Below, piece after piece: positions 52,870-63,787 of a DNA stretch of 64,000 nucleotides. Source of the stretch: Actinomadura xylanilytica (GTDB lineage Bacteria; Actinomycetota; Actinomycetes; Streptosporangiales; Streptosporangiaceae); assembly GCF_030283145.1 (NCBI RefSeq), contig NZ_JASNWE010000003.1, forward strand, positions 186,001-250,000, read 5' to 3'. A program made the position numbers and the translations under genes. The notes under the pieces were generated by a model. The model saw only the letters and a list, made by a program, of their open reading frames with translations. It ran no database searches and was not told the origin of the DNA. Position 1 is the first letter of the stretch; every line of letters begins with the position of its first letter.

Positions 52870-53429
52870 GGCACAACGACGCCCGGATCCGCACGGTGGG
52901 CCGCCGCCGGGTGTGCGAGTACACCGCCACGATGACCTCCGCCTCGCCCTCGGTGATCCTGCGCCCCCGCCTCACCCGCTGCATCCCGCCCGGCCGGTGC
53001 AAGCCACCGCCCAGCCAGTCGATGACCCAGAACGGCGCCGACGTCCACTTCGCCGCGCCGGGCATGGCGGGCACCATCTCCCGGGCCGAGCACGACTCGG
53101 TGCCCCCGGAGCTGCGCGGCCGCTGGGCCGGCACCGCCGCCGGGATCTCCGTCCTCCCCACGCCGGGCATGCGCAGGCAGTTCGACATCGGCGCCGGCAC
53201 CGTCGGGACCGAGGCCATCAGAATCACCACCACCGTCAACGACCTGACCTGCACGTCCATGGCCCTGCTGATCTCCGCCGAGAACCAGATCCATCTCGTT
53301 CCGGTCCGGCTGCTCAGCGACGAGCCGCGCTGCGTCCTCGGCGGCGAGCAGCTCCTCGCCCCCAGCGGGCTGGGCCTCCAGTGGGAGGACGCCGAAACCG
53401 GCGAAGGCGCCGCCCTCAAGCGCTCCTGA
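52870..53429 (+). pseudogene. C-terminal fragment of an unknown two-repeat protein, truncated by IS
   Basis: The frame is open from the IS right end to a natural stop. Two similar units are seen, RRVCEYTATMTSASPSVILR with later CKPPPSQSMTQNG, and LTCTSMALLISAENQIHLVP with later RCVLGGEQLLAPSG: each has two Cys and a strand-rich pattern. There is no start with a ribosome-binding site. I do not recognise the family. The gene appears to have lost its 5' part to the IS or to the recombination that brought it here. Confidence 0.6.
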
Positions 53430-53630
53430 CCCCTCGAACCGCATCTGACGCCGAGCACAACGATCAGTCAGAATCGAGAATATTTTCGCAGCAAAAAAGA
53501 CAAACCATGACTGCCGAATGGCAGATTGCGGCCATCTCCGAAGGATTGTGACTCCCCAGGGGACTTTTCTTGATAATCCTGACAGCCTCAGCCAGAGCGG
53601 GCGCCAGTCACCAACGCTTGGGAGGCCGCC
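53430..53630 (+). promoter_or_regulatory. Leader/promoter region of the Wadjet operon
   Basis: About 200 bases, AT-richer than the surroundings, with a 14-codon mini-ORF (53506-53550). A weak TTGTGA (53546) with TTGATA 18 bases on is the best promoter-like pair. GGGAGG (53620-53625) precedes the TTG start at 53631. Confidence 0.4.
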
Positions 53631-55223
53631 TTGGAACAACCACGGCTGTGGTGGCAGGCGGTACAGCACTCCGATTGGGCGGTGTTCTCCCTCTCCGACG
53701 ATCTGGCACGCGATCGGTGGACCGCACTCCTGGCGGCATTGGAACGCTTGTCGACCCGCGGCCCCATGGCCGATCTCGATGAGATCGCGGCCGAGATGCG
53801 CGAGATCGGGTTCCACGCTCCATTGTCGGAGCAGGATCTGCGCAGCGCCCTGGAACGCCTGGCAGGCGACGGGCTCGCCGAACCCTTCCGCGACTACACC
53901 GCCCCCGTCCGCAACTACCAAGGGCTGATCGTCAGGCAGGAGGCATGGGCGCTGACCCGCCGGGGCCGGACGGTCGTGGCGGCCGTACGGAACGCGGTCC
54001 TGGACGTCGGCAGCGCCTTGCAGTTGCCCAGCCGCCTGCTCGACAGCATCGCCACCACGATCCGAGAGATCATCAGGCATTTCGCGGAAGGCGACGACAC
54101 CGCCCATGTCAAGGAGGGCAGGGGCAGGGGCCTGCTGCCGATGGACCTCGACGACGTCCGGACCCGCATCGGCGAACTCCAGCGTGTGACCGCCGACTTC
54201 TACGCCGCGCTCGGTCAGCTGGTCCAGGCGGACGTCACCAACGACATGCTGTTCGGAGCGAACCGGGATCGAGTCATCGAGGCGCTGCGGCAATTCCCCC
54301 GCGAGTACGAGAGAGCGTTCGTCTCGGTCGAGAAGGCGCTGGCCGATCTGGAGCGGGTCGGCCACCGCCAGGTCGCCGAGGCCGCGGTCGCCCACGCCGG
54401 GCTCATCGACGCCCGCGACCAGCACCACTGGGTCGAGGAGCGGGTGCGGCTGCTGTCGGCGCTGGGATCGTGGTTCGCCCCGGAGGGCACCGTCCAGCGG
54501 CTCATCTCCTCCGCGTCCGGCGCCGTCTACACGCTCCTCATCGCCATCGACCGCCGCTACTCGGCGCGCCGCCGCGGCTCCGACCTCGGGGCCGACTTCC
54601 ACGCCCTGGCCCAGAGCCTGCACCGGCAGCGGTCCGACGAGGACGCGCGGCGCGTCCATGCCGCCGCCTTCGGCGACTGGTCCGCATGGCATGCGGTCAC
54701 CCCCCGGGCCGAGGAGGATGTGGCCCACGGCACCGAGGCGGCAGGCCGCCCCGATCGCCACCGTGTGGAGGTGACGCTCCGCGAGCACGAGCGGCAAGGC
54801 CGGACCAGCGGCCGTCCCCGTGCGGTTCCCGACACCGCCGCCGACCGGAAGGCCGCGCTGGCCGAGGCCATGGCGGAGGCGGAGCGGAACCGCCGCCTGG
54901 CCGAGTTGCTGGTCACCCCCGGCGAAGTGGAACTCTCCTACTTCGCGGGGCTGGGCGCGGAGGCCGTCGAGGCCCTGCTGCGCGCCGTGGAGACCGCGCT
55001 CATGCGCCTCGACCCCGTGACGGGGACAGGGGCGGGGCACGTGGACGGGGCGAACGTCCTGGTCGAGATCCGCTGCATCGACCATAGCCCCACAGCCCGA
55101 GCGGACTTCGCCGAAGGGGCTCTGTCCTTCTGGGGACGCGACCTGCGCCTGCGCGCCACCTCGCTTGAGCCGGGTGCGTCCCCTCCCATCGAGAACGTGC
55201 CGTCCCGGCAGGGCATCGCATGA
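53631..55223 (+). CDS. jetA: Wadjet type II JetA (DUF2397/TIGR02677)
   Basis: 530 residues, all-helical and cytosolic, the kleisin-like/winged-helix subunit of the JetABC complex that binds DNA with the SMC-like JetC. The N-terminus WAVFSLSDDLARDRWTALLA, RNYQGLIVRQEAWALTRRGR and VTADFYAALGQLVQADV fit the DUF2397 pattern. TTG at 53631 is taken as start because GGGAGG lies five bases upstream and no ATG with a site exists before the conserved region. Its stop overlaps the jetB ATG (ATGA). Wadjet cleaves circular plasmid DNA in bacteria where it has been tested. Confidence 0.9.
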   Translation: MEQPRLWWQAVQHSDWAVFSLSDDLARDRWTALLAALERLSTRGPMADLDEIAAEMREIGFHAPLSEQDLRSALERLAGDGLAEPFRDYTAPVRNYQGLIVRQEAWALTRRGRTVVAAVRNAVLDVGSALQLPSRLLDSIATTIREIIRHFAEGDDTAHVKEGRGRGLLPMDLDDVRTRIGELQRVTADFYAALGQLVQADVTNDMLFGANRDRVIEALRQFPREYERAFVSVEKALADLERVGHRQVAEAAVAHAGLIDARDQHHWVEERVRLLSALGSWFAPEGTVQRLISSASGAVYTLLIAIDRRYSARRRGSDLGADFHALAQSLHRQRSDEDARRVHAAAFGDWSAWHAVTPRAEEDVAHGTEAAGRPDRHRVEVTLREHERQGRTSGRPRAVPDTAADRKAALAEAMAEAERNRRLAELLVTPGEVELSYFAGLGAEAVEALLRAVETALMRLDPVTGTGAGHVDGANVLVEIRCIDHSPTARADFAEGALSFWGRDLRLRATSLEPGASPPIENVPSRQGIA

Positions 55224-56509
55224 CCGGGCGGCGCCTCGACCCCGACCTCAGCCCGGCCGCGCGCATCCTGAACGCCACGGGGCGGCTCCGGGCCGAGACC
55301 CACCCGGAGGAATACCGCACAGCACTCAAAGGGCGCGAACGGCTCACCGCCTTCTTCCACGACGAGCTCGGCTGGACGCTGGAGGTGTCGGAGACCGCCT
55401 CCCTCATCCGGCTGCACAAGCGCCGGGCGGACGTGCCGTCCGATCGAGGGCCTCGGCTCCAGCGTGCGCGCGGGGACGGCCCCATCGCGTCGAAGAAGGT
55501 CCTGATCTGCTGTGCGCTGATCTGCGAGCAGCTGTGGCGCAGGTCGCGGATGAGCCTCCAGGAGCTCCTCCAGGCCATCGCCCAGACGTGCGCCACTGAG
55601 GAGGACGAGGGGACCCTCCCCCCGTTTCCGGTGGTTCTCGCCGAGGACGTGTCCAAGCAGCAGGCGCGGAGCAATCGGCTCTGCCTCGTGGACGCGCTGA
55701 AGCTGCTGGTCGCCGAAGGTACGGCCACCGTCGACGACGACCTCGACCGCGTAGTGGACGACGAGGACGCCAACCTGGTGGTCACGGCCTCCCGGGAGCG
55801 TCTGGCCACCAAGTTCTCCTCCCTGTCCCCCCTGCTGCTCGGCCTCGCGTCCCTCCCGCCGGAGCAGCACGCCGCGGCGCTGTCGCGGGCGACCCTGAGC
55901 GATCCGGCCGAGTCCGACGTGCCGCCGCTGGACGAACGGCGGGTGAGACTGATGCGCCGGATCGCCGACGACCCCGCGACCGATCCGGTGGACGACCCCA
56001 CCGAGGGCTCCCCCTACCTCCACACCCCCGCGGGGCGCGAGCGCGCGCTGAACCTCATCACCTCGTTCGGCTACATCGCGACGGTCCGCCGGGACTGGTG
56101 GGAAGTGACGGATCGCGACGGAACCGGATCCGGCATCGAGTTCCCCAACGGACGCCGCACCGAACGGCAGGCCGCCCTCGCCCTGCTGGCGGCGATCGTT
56201 CGCCGCACCGACCCCGCGGCTCCGCTGTCCACGGCCGAGGCGGTGGAGGTGCTGGAACTGGCGCGCCGGGATCGGCCCCGCTGGGCCGCCGCCTACGCTG
56301 GAAGGCTGCCGGTGCTCGCCCGTGTCGCCGCCGCCGAGCTGACCGACGTCGGGCTGCTGCGTCCCGATCCGCACCGCGGCGGCACCTGGCTTCCCACACC
56401 CGGCGCCCGTCTGTGGCATGTCAAGGTCCACTCCCCGCCCGTTCCCGCCGCCGCCCGCACGGACGCCGGATCAGCGGTTCAGCCTTCCCTTCTCACCGAC
56501 GAGGACTGA
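55220..56509 (+). CDS. jetB: Wadjet type II JetB (DUF2398/TIGR02678)
   Basis: 429 residues, the KITE-like partner of JetA/JetC. RLTAFFHDELGWTLEVSET, KKVLICCALICEQLWRRSRM and SRERLATKFSSL with the winged-helix-like C-terminal half fit DUF2398. The ATG at 55220 overlaps the jetA stop. Ten bases separate its stop from the jetC GTG. The C-terminal tail is Ala/Pro-rich. No lesion seen. Confidence 0.88.
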   Translation: MTGRRLDPDLSPAARILNATGRLRAETHPEEYRTALKGRERLTAFFHDELGWTLEVSETASLIRLHKRRADVPSDRGPRLQRARGDGPIASKKVLICCALICEQLWRRSRMSLQELLQAIAQTCATEEDEGTLPPFPVVLAEDVSKQQARSNRLCLVDALKLLVAEGTATVDDDLDRVVDDEDANLVVTASRERLATKFSSLSPLLLGLASLPPEQHAAALSRATLSDPAESDVPPLDERRVRLMRRIADDPATDPVDDPTEGSPYLHTPAGRERALNLITSFGYIATVRRDWWEVTDRDGTGSGIEFPNGRRTERQAALALLAAIVRRTDPAAPLSTAEAVEVLELARRDRPRWAAAYAGRLPVLARVAAAELTDVGLLRPDPHRGGTWLPTPGARLWHVKVHSPPVPAAARTDAGSAVQPSLLTDED

Positions 56510-56519
56510 GGAGTCAGCC

Positions 56520-59500
56520 GTGTCCCCTGACGCAAGCCCGCTCCACCCGGTGACCGAGACGGCGGTGCAGGGCGTTCCGGGTGCCGAGGGCCGTTGGCAG
56601 CCGACCCGGGCCGGCGCGATCAACTCGTGGGCCTGGTCGGACGAGGTCCTCTTCTTCGCCGGCGGCTGGCTCGCCCTCGCCGGGCCCAACGGCTCGGGCA
56701 AGTCGCTCACCGCCTCCATGCTGATCACCGTGCTGCTCGACGCCGAGATCTCACAGAAGGCGCTGTCGGTGTCCGGCAAGGCCGGCGGGACCCTGGCCAG
56801 CAGGCACACCGACCGCAACGAGCAGGAGGACCGGACCGGCCTGTGGTGGCTGGAGTACGGGTACCGCGACGAGCACACCGGGCAGACCCGGTACATGACC
56901 ACCGGGATGTGGTTGCGCTCGACCGGCGGGAAACTCCAGCGCGCCTTCTTCATCGTGCCGGCGCGCGTGGGCCACGAGCTGGCCCTGCGGCGCGAACGCG
57001 CCACGGTGAAGATCGACGATCTCGGCGGGCAGCTCGCCGCACTCGGCGGCCGGCTGTTCCTGTCCTCGGCCGTCCCCCGCTCGGCACTCGCCGGCGTGCC
57101 GCTGATCCTCGGGGACGAGCACGAGTTCCGCGACGCCGTCCGGACCCACCTGTTCGCCCCGTTGAACGAGATCCAGTTCGAGGCCCTCGTGGGTGTGCTG
57201 CGCAGCCTGCGCAGCGTGCGGACGGCCGAGGCGATCTCGCCCAAGGAGATGCGCCAGGTCCTCACCGACGCGCTGCCCGCGCTCGAACCCGACCGGCTCA
57301 AGGTCGTCGCCGACGCGATGGCGCGGATCTCCGAGCTGGAGAAGCAGCTCGACCAGTCCCGCAAGGAGGCGCGGCTGCTGGCCCAGACGGACAAGCACTA
57401 CCGCAGCTACCGCAGCGCGGTCGCCCAGCTCCAGGCCGCCGAACTGGCCGCCGCCAACAACGCCTACGACGAACAGACCCGCCAGGCGCGCCAGGCGTCC
57501 CATGATCTGGAGAGGGCCCAGGCTACGGCTGAGGACATCCAGCGGCGGCTCTCGCGGAAGTACGAGGGCGTCTCCCGGCTGGGGCGAGCTGTCCGCCGCC
57601 GAGGGGATGCTCAGGGACCACGCGGGGGCCGAGCTGCCCCTTCGCGAGGAACGCGCCGCCGAGCTGGACGACACCGCCGCCGACGCCGAGGCGCAGGCCG
57701 AGCAGGCCGCCACCGATGCCGGTACGGCGATGGACGGCTCCGCGGAATCGGCTTCGAGAGCGCACCAGGCGCAGGGTCATCTGCTCGATTTCGCCGAGCG
57801 GCTGCGGCAGGACGGTGAACATCTCGGTGCCGCGTCCGTGACCGACCGCATGATCTCGGTCTACCGCGGGCTCTGTGCCGCCGAGCCGCACACCGAGCCG
57901 CCGGCCGTCGATCTGGACGAACTGTGCGCGACACCGCTCGCCTGGACCGAAGCGCGCACGGGCAAAGTCGCCCGGGTCCGGACCGCGCTGCGCCTGCACG
58001 GCGAGGCCCAGACGGCGGAACGGACCCTCGCCCAGGGCAGGCAGGAGGCCGAGACCGGGGAGTCCGTCACGCGCGAAGCCCTGGAAGGCGCCACCCGCGA
58101 TCGGCAGGAGGCCGAGACCGTGTTCCTCGACGAGCTCGGCACCTGGTCCGGCCGGCTGCGCCACCTCCGGCCGCCGCCACCCGACCTGTGCGCGCCGGAT
58201 CAGGCCGCGGAGAACGACCGTCTGCCCGCGGACCGGATCCGGCGATGGCTGTCCGAGGAGGTGGCGGCCGCCGGCCTGCGCATCGACCTGACCGGGCATC
58301 GGGAACGTGCGGCGACCACCGAGGCCCTCGTGAACGCCGCCGAAGGGCTCGCCGCCGACGCCCACGCCGCCCACCGCCGGGCACTCGGCGAGGTACGGGA
58401 GGAAGAAGGCGCCCTGCTGGACGTCCAGGCCGAGAACGCCGCCGCGGAACAGGCCGATGAGACCGAGCTCGAGCAGGCGCGTGCCGACCACCACCGCGAG
58501 ATCACCGACGCGGGGGAGGCGGAACGGGACGCTCGGCGGCGCCGCTCCGACGCCGCGGCCGCCGCGCTCCAGGCCGCCCGCGACTGGCTGGCCGGCGCTC
58601 ACCGCTGGCGAACGGCGTTGGCCTACCTCGATCCCGGCGCCATCCCGCTCCCCGAGCCGTCGGTTCCGCTCTCCGACGAGGCGCTGCGCGGGGTCGAGCC
58701 CGCGTCCGTCCGCCTGGCCGCCCACAAGGCCCACGCGGCGGCCGCCGCGGAACTGCACCACCAGGTCGCCGAGGCCCGCGAGGTCATCAAGACGATCGAA
58801 GCAGGCATCGAGGAACTGCGCGCCGACGTGGTGCGAGCGCGCCGGGCCGCCCCCGTCCCGCCCGCACCGCAATGGCGGTCGCGCTCGGCCGGCGACGGCG
58901 TCCCCCTGTGGGCCGTCGTCGACTTCGCTGGCCACCTTCCCGCCGAGGAGGCCGACCGGCTCGAAGGAGCTCTGCTGGCGTCGGGTCTCCTCGACGCGCT
59001 GATCACGCCGGACGGCCGCCCGGTCGCCGGTGATCTCGTCCTCGCCCCCACCGCGTCCGCCCCGCACCGGACACTGGCCGGCTTCCTCCAGCCCGACGCG
59101 CAGGACGGCGGCTCCGCCGAGGCGATCCACCGGCTGCTGCGCTCGATCCCGGTCGACTCCCCCGCGCCCGGCGCCCTGCGCAACGGCGTGCTCACCGCCG
59201 CCTGCCCCGAGGGCTACCAGGCGGCCTACATCGGCCGTACGGCCCGGGAACGCGCCCGGCGACAGCGCCTCGCCGATCTGGAGCAGCGCCTCGCCGAGCG
59301 CGAGCAGGAACTGCGGCAGGCCGGCCAGGAACTCAGCCGACGCGAAAGCCACGTCCTCGCCGCGGCCGCCGAACGGGATGCCCTGCCCACCGCCGAGGCG
59401 CTCTCCTCGGCCCGCCACGACCTCGCCGGCCTGACCGGCGAGCACTCCATCGCCGAGCGGCAGGCGGCGCAGCGCACCGCTCAGGCGGACCTCGCGCTCC

Positions 59501-61497
59501 AGCAGGTCATGACGACCCTCCGGCAACGCTCCGACGCACGTTCCGCCCGGCTCGATCGAGCCCGGCAGAGCCTGGAGCACGCCGAGCGGACAGCACGATC
59601 CGCCGGCTCCGCCGCGGCCAAGGCGGAGGAGAACGCCGCGGAGCTGCGGCGATCCGCCCAAGGATGCGAGACCGCCCGCCTGGAAGCCGCCCGCGCCCAG
59701 GAGGAGGCCGACGGAGAACAGGACGGGTTCCCCCACTCCGCGGTGAACGCCGTCCGCACCGCGCACAGCGCCGAAGATCGCGCGCAGGAGGCGCTCATCC
59801 GCGCCGAGACCGCCGCCATCGACGCCGCCGAGAAGCATGACGAGGCCACCAGGACGGTCCGGTCCGCGCTGGGCGCCCTCAACAAGGCGGCCGCCCTCCC
59901 GGACGGCTCCCTGCTTCCCACGTCCCATGACGCCCTGGACAACCACGCCGGAGCGGTCGGCGCGCTCGAACTGCTGGTCCGGGACGGCCGCACGGCAGCT
60001 CTCCGCTGCGCCGAACTGATGCGGGCCGCACACCGCGATCACCAGACCGCCGCCACGGCCCGGGCCACTGCCGCCAGGATGTCCGACCGGGCCGGTCAGG
60101 CACGCGTCAAAGCGAGGAAGGCCGTCGCCGCGGTCGAGACGATGCGCAGGCTCTACGGCGCCGAATACGACGACCTTCTCACCATCAAGAACCGGCTCTC
60201 CGAACAGCTCGGCCGGGTCAAGTCGGAGATCGAGACACTCCGCACCGAGAAGGAGGAAGCCGACAAGGAGCAGACCAGGGCAGAGGTCACTCTGGAGAAC
60301 GTCGCTCCGCAACGCCGGGCCGCTGAGCAGCAACGCGACCGCTGCGTGCGCGCCCTCGGCCGCCTGATCGACGAAAGTCTGGCCACGCTGCCGGACGGCA
60401 TCACCGCCGACCCGTCCGGCCGGCCGGCCCACCTGACCGCCGCCCTGGAGTGGTCGCGGCTACTGCTGGCCGACCGCCACGCGCACGCGGACCGGCACGC
60501 CCAGCTCGTCCGGTTCCGTGACCGGGCACTGAAAACGGTCGAGAACAGCGCCCGCGACACCAGTGGCGAACTGGCCCGCTTCAACCGCCAGGTCATGCTC
60601 GTCTCGATCGAGGGGACCGAGTGGCGCCGCGCCGTCGTCGCCGAGCCCGACACCGTGCGCGGCGAGGACCTGAGCGATGCCTTGGCGTCCCTGGAGGCGA
60701 GTATCGCCCTGCTCGAAGAGGACCTGCGCGACGACTTCAAGCAGGCGATGCGCACCGGCATGTTCACCCGGCTCCGCAAGGACATCCAGATCCGCCGGGA
60801 GGCGGCCCGCGAGCTGGTCCGGCAGATCCGCGAGACGCTGGACGGCGTCCGCACGGGCGTGGCGAACGTCGGCATCCAGGTCGACTGGGACGTGCGCAAG
60901 GAGGACGAGGACGCGGTCCGCATGATCAAACTCATCGAGGAGGCCCCGACCGACCGGTCCTTCGAGGAGATGTACACCGTCCTGCGCCAGCGGATGGACG
61001 CGAAGGCCGACGAGCCCTGGCCCGACCGGGTCGCCCACACCTTCGACTACCGCTCCTGGCACGAGTGGGACATCTTCGTGACCCACTCCTCCTTCGGCGA
61101 CGGATCGTCGAACGAGGCGTTCCGCAAGGTCGGCACGCGCTCCAACCCGCTGGAGACGCTGTCCACCGGTGAGCGCAGGCTCGCCACGATGTTGCCGCTG
61201 CTGGCCGCCGCCTGGTCCATGTACTCGGGTGACTACCGCGGGCCGCGCCTGCTGTCGATCGACGAGATCGACGCCGCCTTCGACGAGCCCAACCTGCGCC
61301 AGGTGCTGGCGCTGCTGCGCTCCTGGGACTTCGACGTGCTGGCCACCACGCCGTCCATCACCCCCATGATCAAACGGGAGGCGGGCCGGGCCATGGTCCA
61401 CCAGGTCGTCGCCTCCGGCCGCAACCGCATCACCATCCCCTGGCTGTGGGAGGGCCACGGCGAACCCCGGCCGGTCACTCTGGACGGGATGGCGTGA
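56520..61497 (+). pseudogene. jetC: Wadjet type II JetC (SMC-like ATPase, TIGR02680) with +1 frameshift
   Basis: N-terminal part: Walker A LALAGPNGSGKSLTASML (K61 at 56700). The middle is long Ala/Glu/Arg coiled coil. C-terminal part: ABC signature LETLSTGERRLATML, Walker B RLLSIDEIDAAFDEPN and VLATTPSI. The frame breaks at GGGG 57581-57584: removing one G restores one continuous frame (RLGELSAAEGML) of about 1658 residues from GTG 56520. As written, the first part ends at 57818 (432 residues) and lacks Walker B. A sequencing error in the homopolymer and a true inactivating mutation are both possible. The stop overlaps the jetD GTG. Confidence 0.87.
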
Positions 61498-62747
61498 GCG
61501 GGATCCTCGCCGGGTTCGCCCGGGACCCGGACTTCGTCCCCTTCTGGAAGGCCCTGCACGACCGGCTCTGCGCGGGACGGTCCGCCGACCAGATCGTCAC
61601 CCTGAAAGTGACGGACCTTCCGCTGGGAGCCCTGGCCGAGCTGCGTACATACCTGGACACCTCCACCCGGCGCCGCCGCGGCCGCTCCGCCGTCACCGTC
61701 GAGGGCACCACGACCGACGTGCCGCTGCGCGAACTCCTCCAGGTCGCCGATGCGTCCGCGAACGAGGTCGCTCTCCTGGCCGAGCAGGTCACGGGCAGGC
61801 CCGTGGTGAATCGGGCCGCCGACCGGCGGGAGGCGGCCGGGCAGCGCCGCGAACTCTGGGAGCACGCCGACGCGGCGTTTCCCCGCCTCCCCCGGCTGGT
61901 CCGCCGCTTGAAAGCCAGCGGCATCGGCGCCGACGTCCCCAAGGCCCGCCGCCTCATCACCGTCCTGGCCCACGTCACCGAACGCGTGCCCTATACCCCT
62001 CCGGTCAGCCTGCCGAAGCTCGCCCACGACTGCGCGGGCGACCCGCACTACTTCGACCTGGGCGGATTCAACGGCGGCTGCCTGGTCTACGCGGTCATGG
62101 AGGTCACCGGCCGCCCCGAGCCCACCCTTCCCCACCACACCCGTGCGCTGCTGGCCGAAGCGGGGATCTTCGCCGACCGGCTCACGTCAACCATCCTGCT
62201 GCACCGCATCCGTACCACCGCGGACGGTGTCATCGACCGCAGACTCCGCGAGTCCGACGTCCCGGTCGCCCTGACCCTGCTGGACCTGACCCGCGATCCA
62301 CCCACCCTGGCCCCGCAGACCGTGACGGTCGTCGAGAACCCGTCCGTGCTGGAGGCGGCCATGGCCTGCGGCTCCGACGTCCCGCTGGCCTGCACCAGCG
62401 GCCACCTGCGCGCCGTCGACCACGTATTCCTGCAATTGGCCCGCGACCAAGGCGTCCGGCTCCGCTACGCCGGAGACCTCGACCATGACGGCTTCCAGAT
62501 CGCCGCCACGGTAGCCGACCAGTATGGGGCAGAACTGCTGGCCATGGACGCCGAGACCGTCACCGAAGCGGGCCCCTCTCCTTCCTCAGTCCCCCTCCGC
62601 GACCGCTTCGCCGCTTCCCTCCGGTCCGACCTCGGCCTCACCCACCACGCCGTGTTCCAAGAGCACGACGCCGTGACCCGCCGCATCCTGAGCCCCGACC
62701 TCCACGACGACACCTCGGTGCGCACCACCCTCCGAGCCCGACCCTGA
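61494..62747 (+). CDS. jetD: Wadjet type II JetD (DUF3323-DUF2399, Toprim-type nuclease)
   Basis: 417 residues. The N-terminal region fits DUF3323 and the C-terminal half DUF2399 with a Toprim-like active site: E281 in TVVENPSVLEA and D328/D330/D332 in AGDLDHDGFQIA. Toprim JetD cuts DNA after recruitment by JetABC. GTG at 61494 overlaps the jetC stop (GTGA). The frame is intact. It completes the canonical jetA-B-C-D order. Confidence 0.9.
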   Translation: MSGILAGFARDPDFVPFWKALHDRLCAGRSADQIVTLKVTDLPLGALAELRTYLDTSTRRRRGRSAVTVEGTTTDVPLRELLQVADASANEVALLAEQVTGRPVVNRAADRREAAGQRRELWEHADAAFPRLPRLVRRLKASGIGADVPKARRLITVLAHVTERVPYTPPVSLPKLAHDCAGDPHYFDLGGFNGGCLVYAVMEVTGRPEPTLPHHTRALLAEAGIFADRLTSTILLHRIRTTADGVIDRRLRESDVPVALTLLDLTRDPPTLAPQTVTVVENPSVLEAAMACGSDVPLACTSGHLRAVDHVFLQLARDQGVRLRYAGDLDHDGFQIAATVADQYGAELLAMDAETVTEAGPSPSSVPLRDRFAASLRSDLGLTHHAVFQEHDAVTRRILSPDLHDDTSVRTTLRARP

Positions 62748-62816
62748 GCGGCGGGCCTCGAAGGCCATCCGCGGAAGTCCTCATCCCCAGTCCGGCGGAG
62801 GACCCCGCCCTACAGT

Positions 62817-63574
62817 TGCCGAGAATTTCGTCCGTGCAGGCCAAGCGGCATGTTCGTCTGATGTTGCCCCCGTTTGGCGGGCATGGATGTTGAGAGAGGT
62901 AGGGTTCGGCGATCTTGCGAAGGAGATCGTGCTCGTGCCCAAGCCTTCTCCGCCGGAGTTTCGTCGGCGCGCCCTGGATCTGCTGGAGTCGGGACGATCG
63001 GTGCGGGACGTGGCCACGTCACTGCGCATCGTGGAGTCGTGCCTGCACCGCTGAAAGCGGCGGGACCTGATCGACCGTGGCCTGAAGTCACCCAGCCCCG
63101 CCCAGGCCGAGTCCGTCGCCCTGGCCCAGGGCCCGGGCACGGATCGCCGAGTTGGAGAACGAGGTCAAGATTCTGCGGAAGGCCGCCGCGGCGGTCGAGC
63201 AGGTGGTGCCCCCAAAAGCCCGCTTCGCCCTGGTGGCCGAGCTGGCCGTTGAGGGCGTCCCGGTCAAGCAGGCCTGTCTCGCGCTCGGAGTATCCCGGTC
63301 GGGCTTCTACGACGCCCGCACTCGCCCGCCCTCGGCGCGCGTGATCCGCCAGGCGTGGCTGACCGATCAGATCACCGCCATCCACCAGGCCTCACGACAG
63401 ACCTGCGGATCGCCTCGAGTGCGCGCCGAGCTCGTCCAGGGCCAGGGCCAGGGCGTGGTCGTCTCACGCAAGACGGTGGCGATCCTGATGCAGCGCGCCG
63501 GCCTGGCGGGCTGCCCCTGCGCCGCGACCCGCCGGACAATACACCTCTCACCTGTACGGACGTACCTTTTGGCA
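62817..63574 (+). mobile_element. IS remnant sharing terminal repeats with the 51647 element, containing IS3-type orfA/orfB pieces
   Basis: The left end (62817-62841) and right end (63550-63574, inverted) match the ends of the 51647-52869 IS over 25 bases with four to six changes each. Inside are IS3-family sequences: PKPSPPEFRRRALDLLESGR (orfA, with an in-frame stop at 63053), ARIAELENEVKILRKAAAAV, then ARFALVAELAVEGVPVKQAC and ACLALGVSRSGFYDART (orfB start). The catalytic rve domain is missing; the right end follows GCPCAATRR directly. It appears to be an internally deleted or nested element. Confidence 0.72.
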
Positions 63575-63787
63575 AGCACAGGGTTGGCGGTGTTCCATCT
63601 GTGGGGTGCCCGGCCACGGACACGAACCCCATGCGGGGTCGTCCGACGGTCATGTTCGCTCGTTGTTCTCTCGGCAGGCCCGATACGGGCTGGCATCGAC
63701 CGGCACGGCCCGGCACGCAAATCGGCTTCGACGTGGACGGAGCGGCACTCTCTACCCCCGAACAGCACCACCTGACATGGCAGTTCT

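Noticed and set aside
52731..55085. 784-aa minus-strand frame across the jetA start
   Set aside because: Overlaps the IS end, the gene fragment and jetA with shadow-type composition and no start signal.
57523..60432. 969-aa minus-strand frame opposite jetC
   Set aside because: Gly/Val/Leu-rich shadow of the coiled-coil region; the plus strand carries the SMC-like motifs at both ends.
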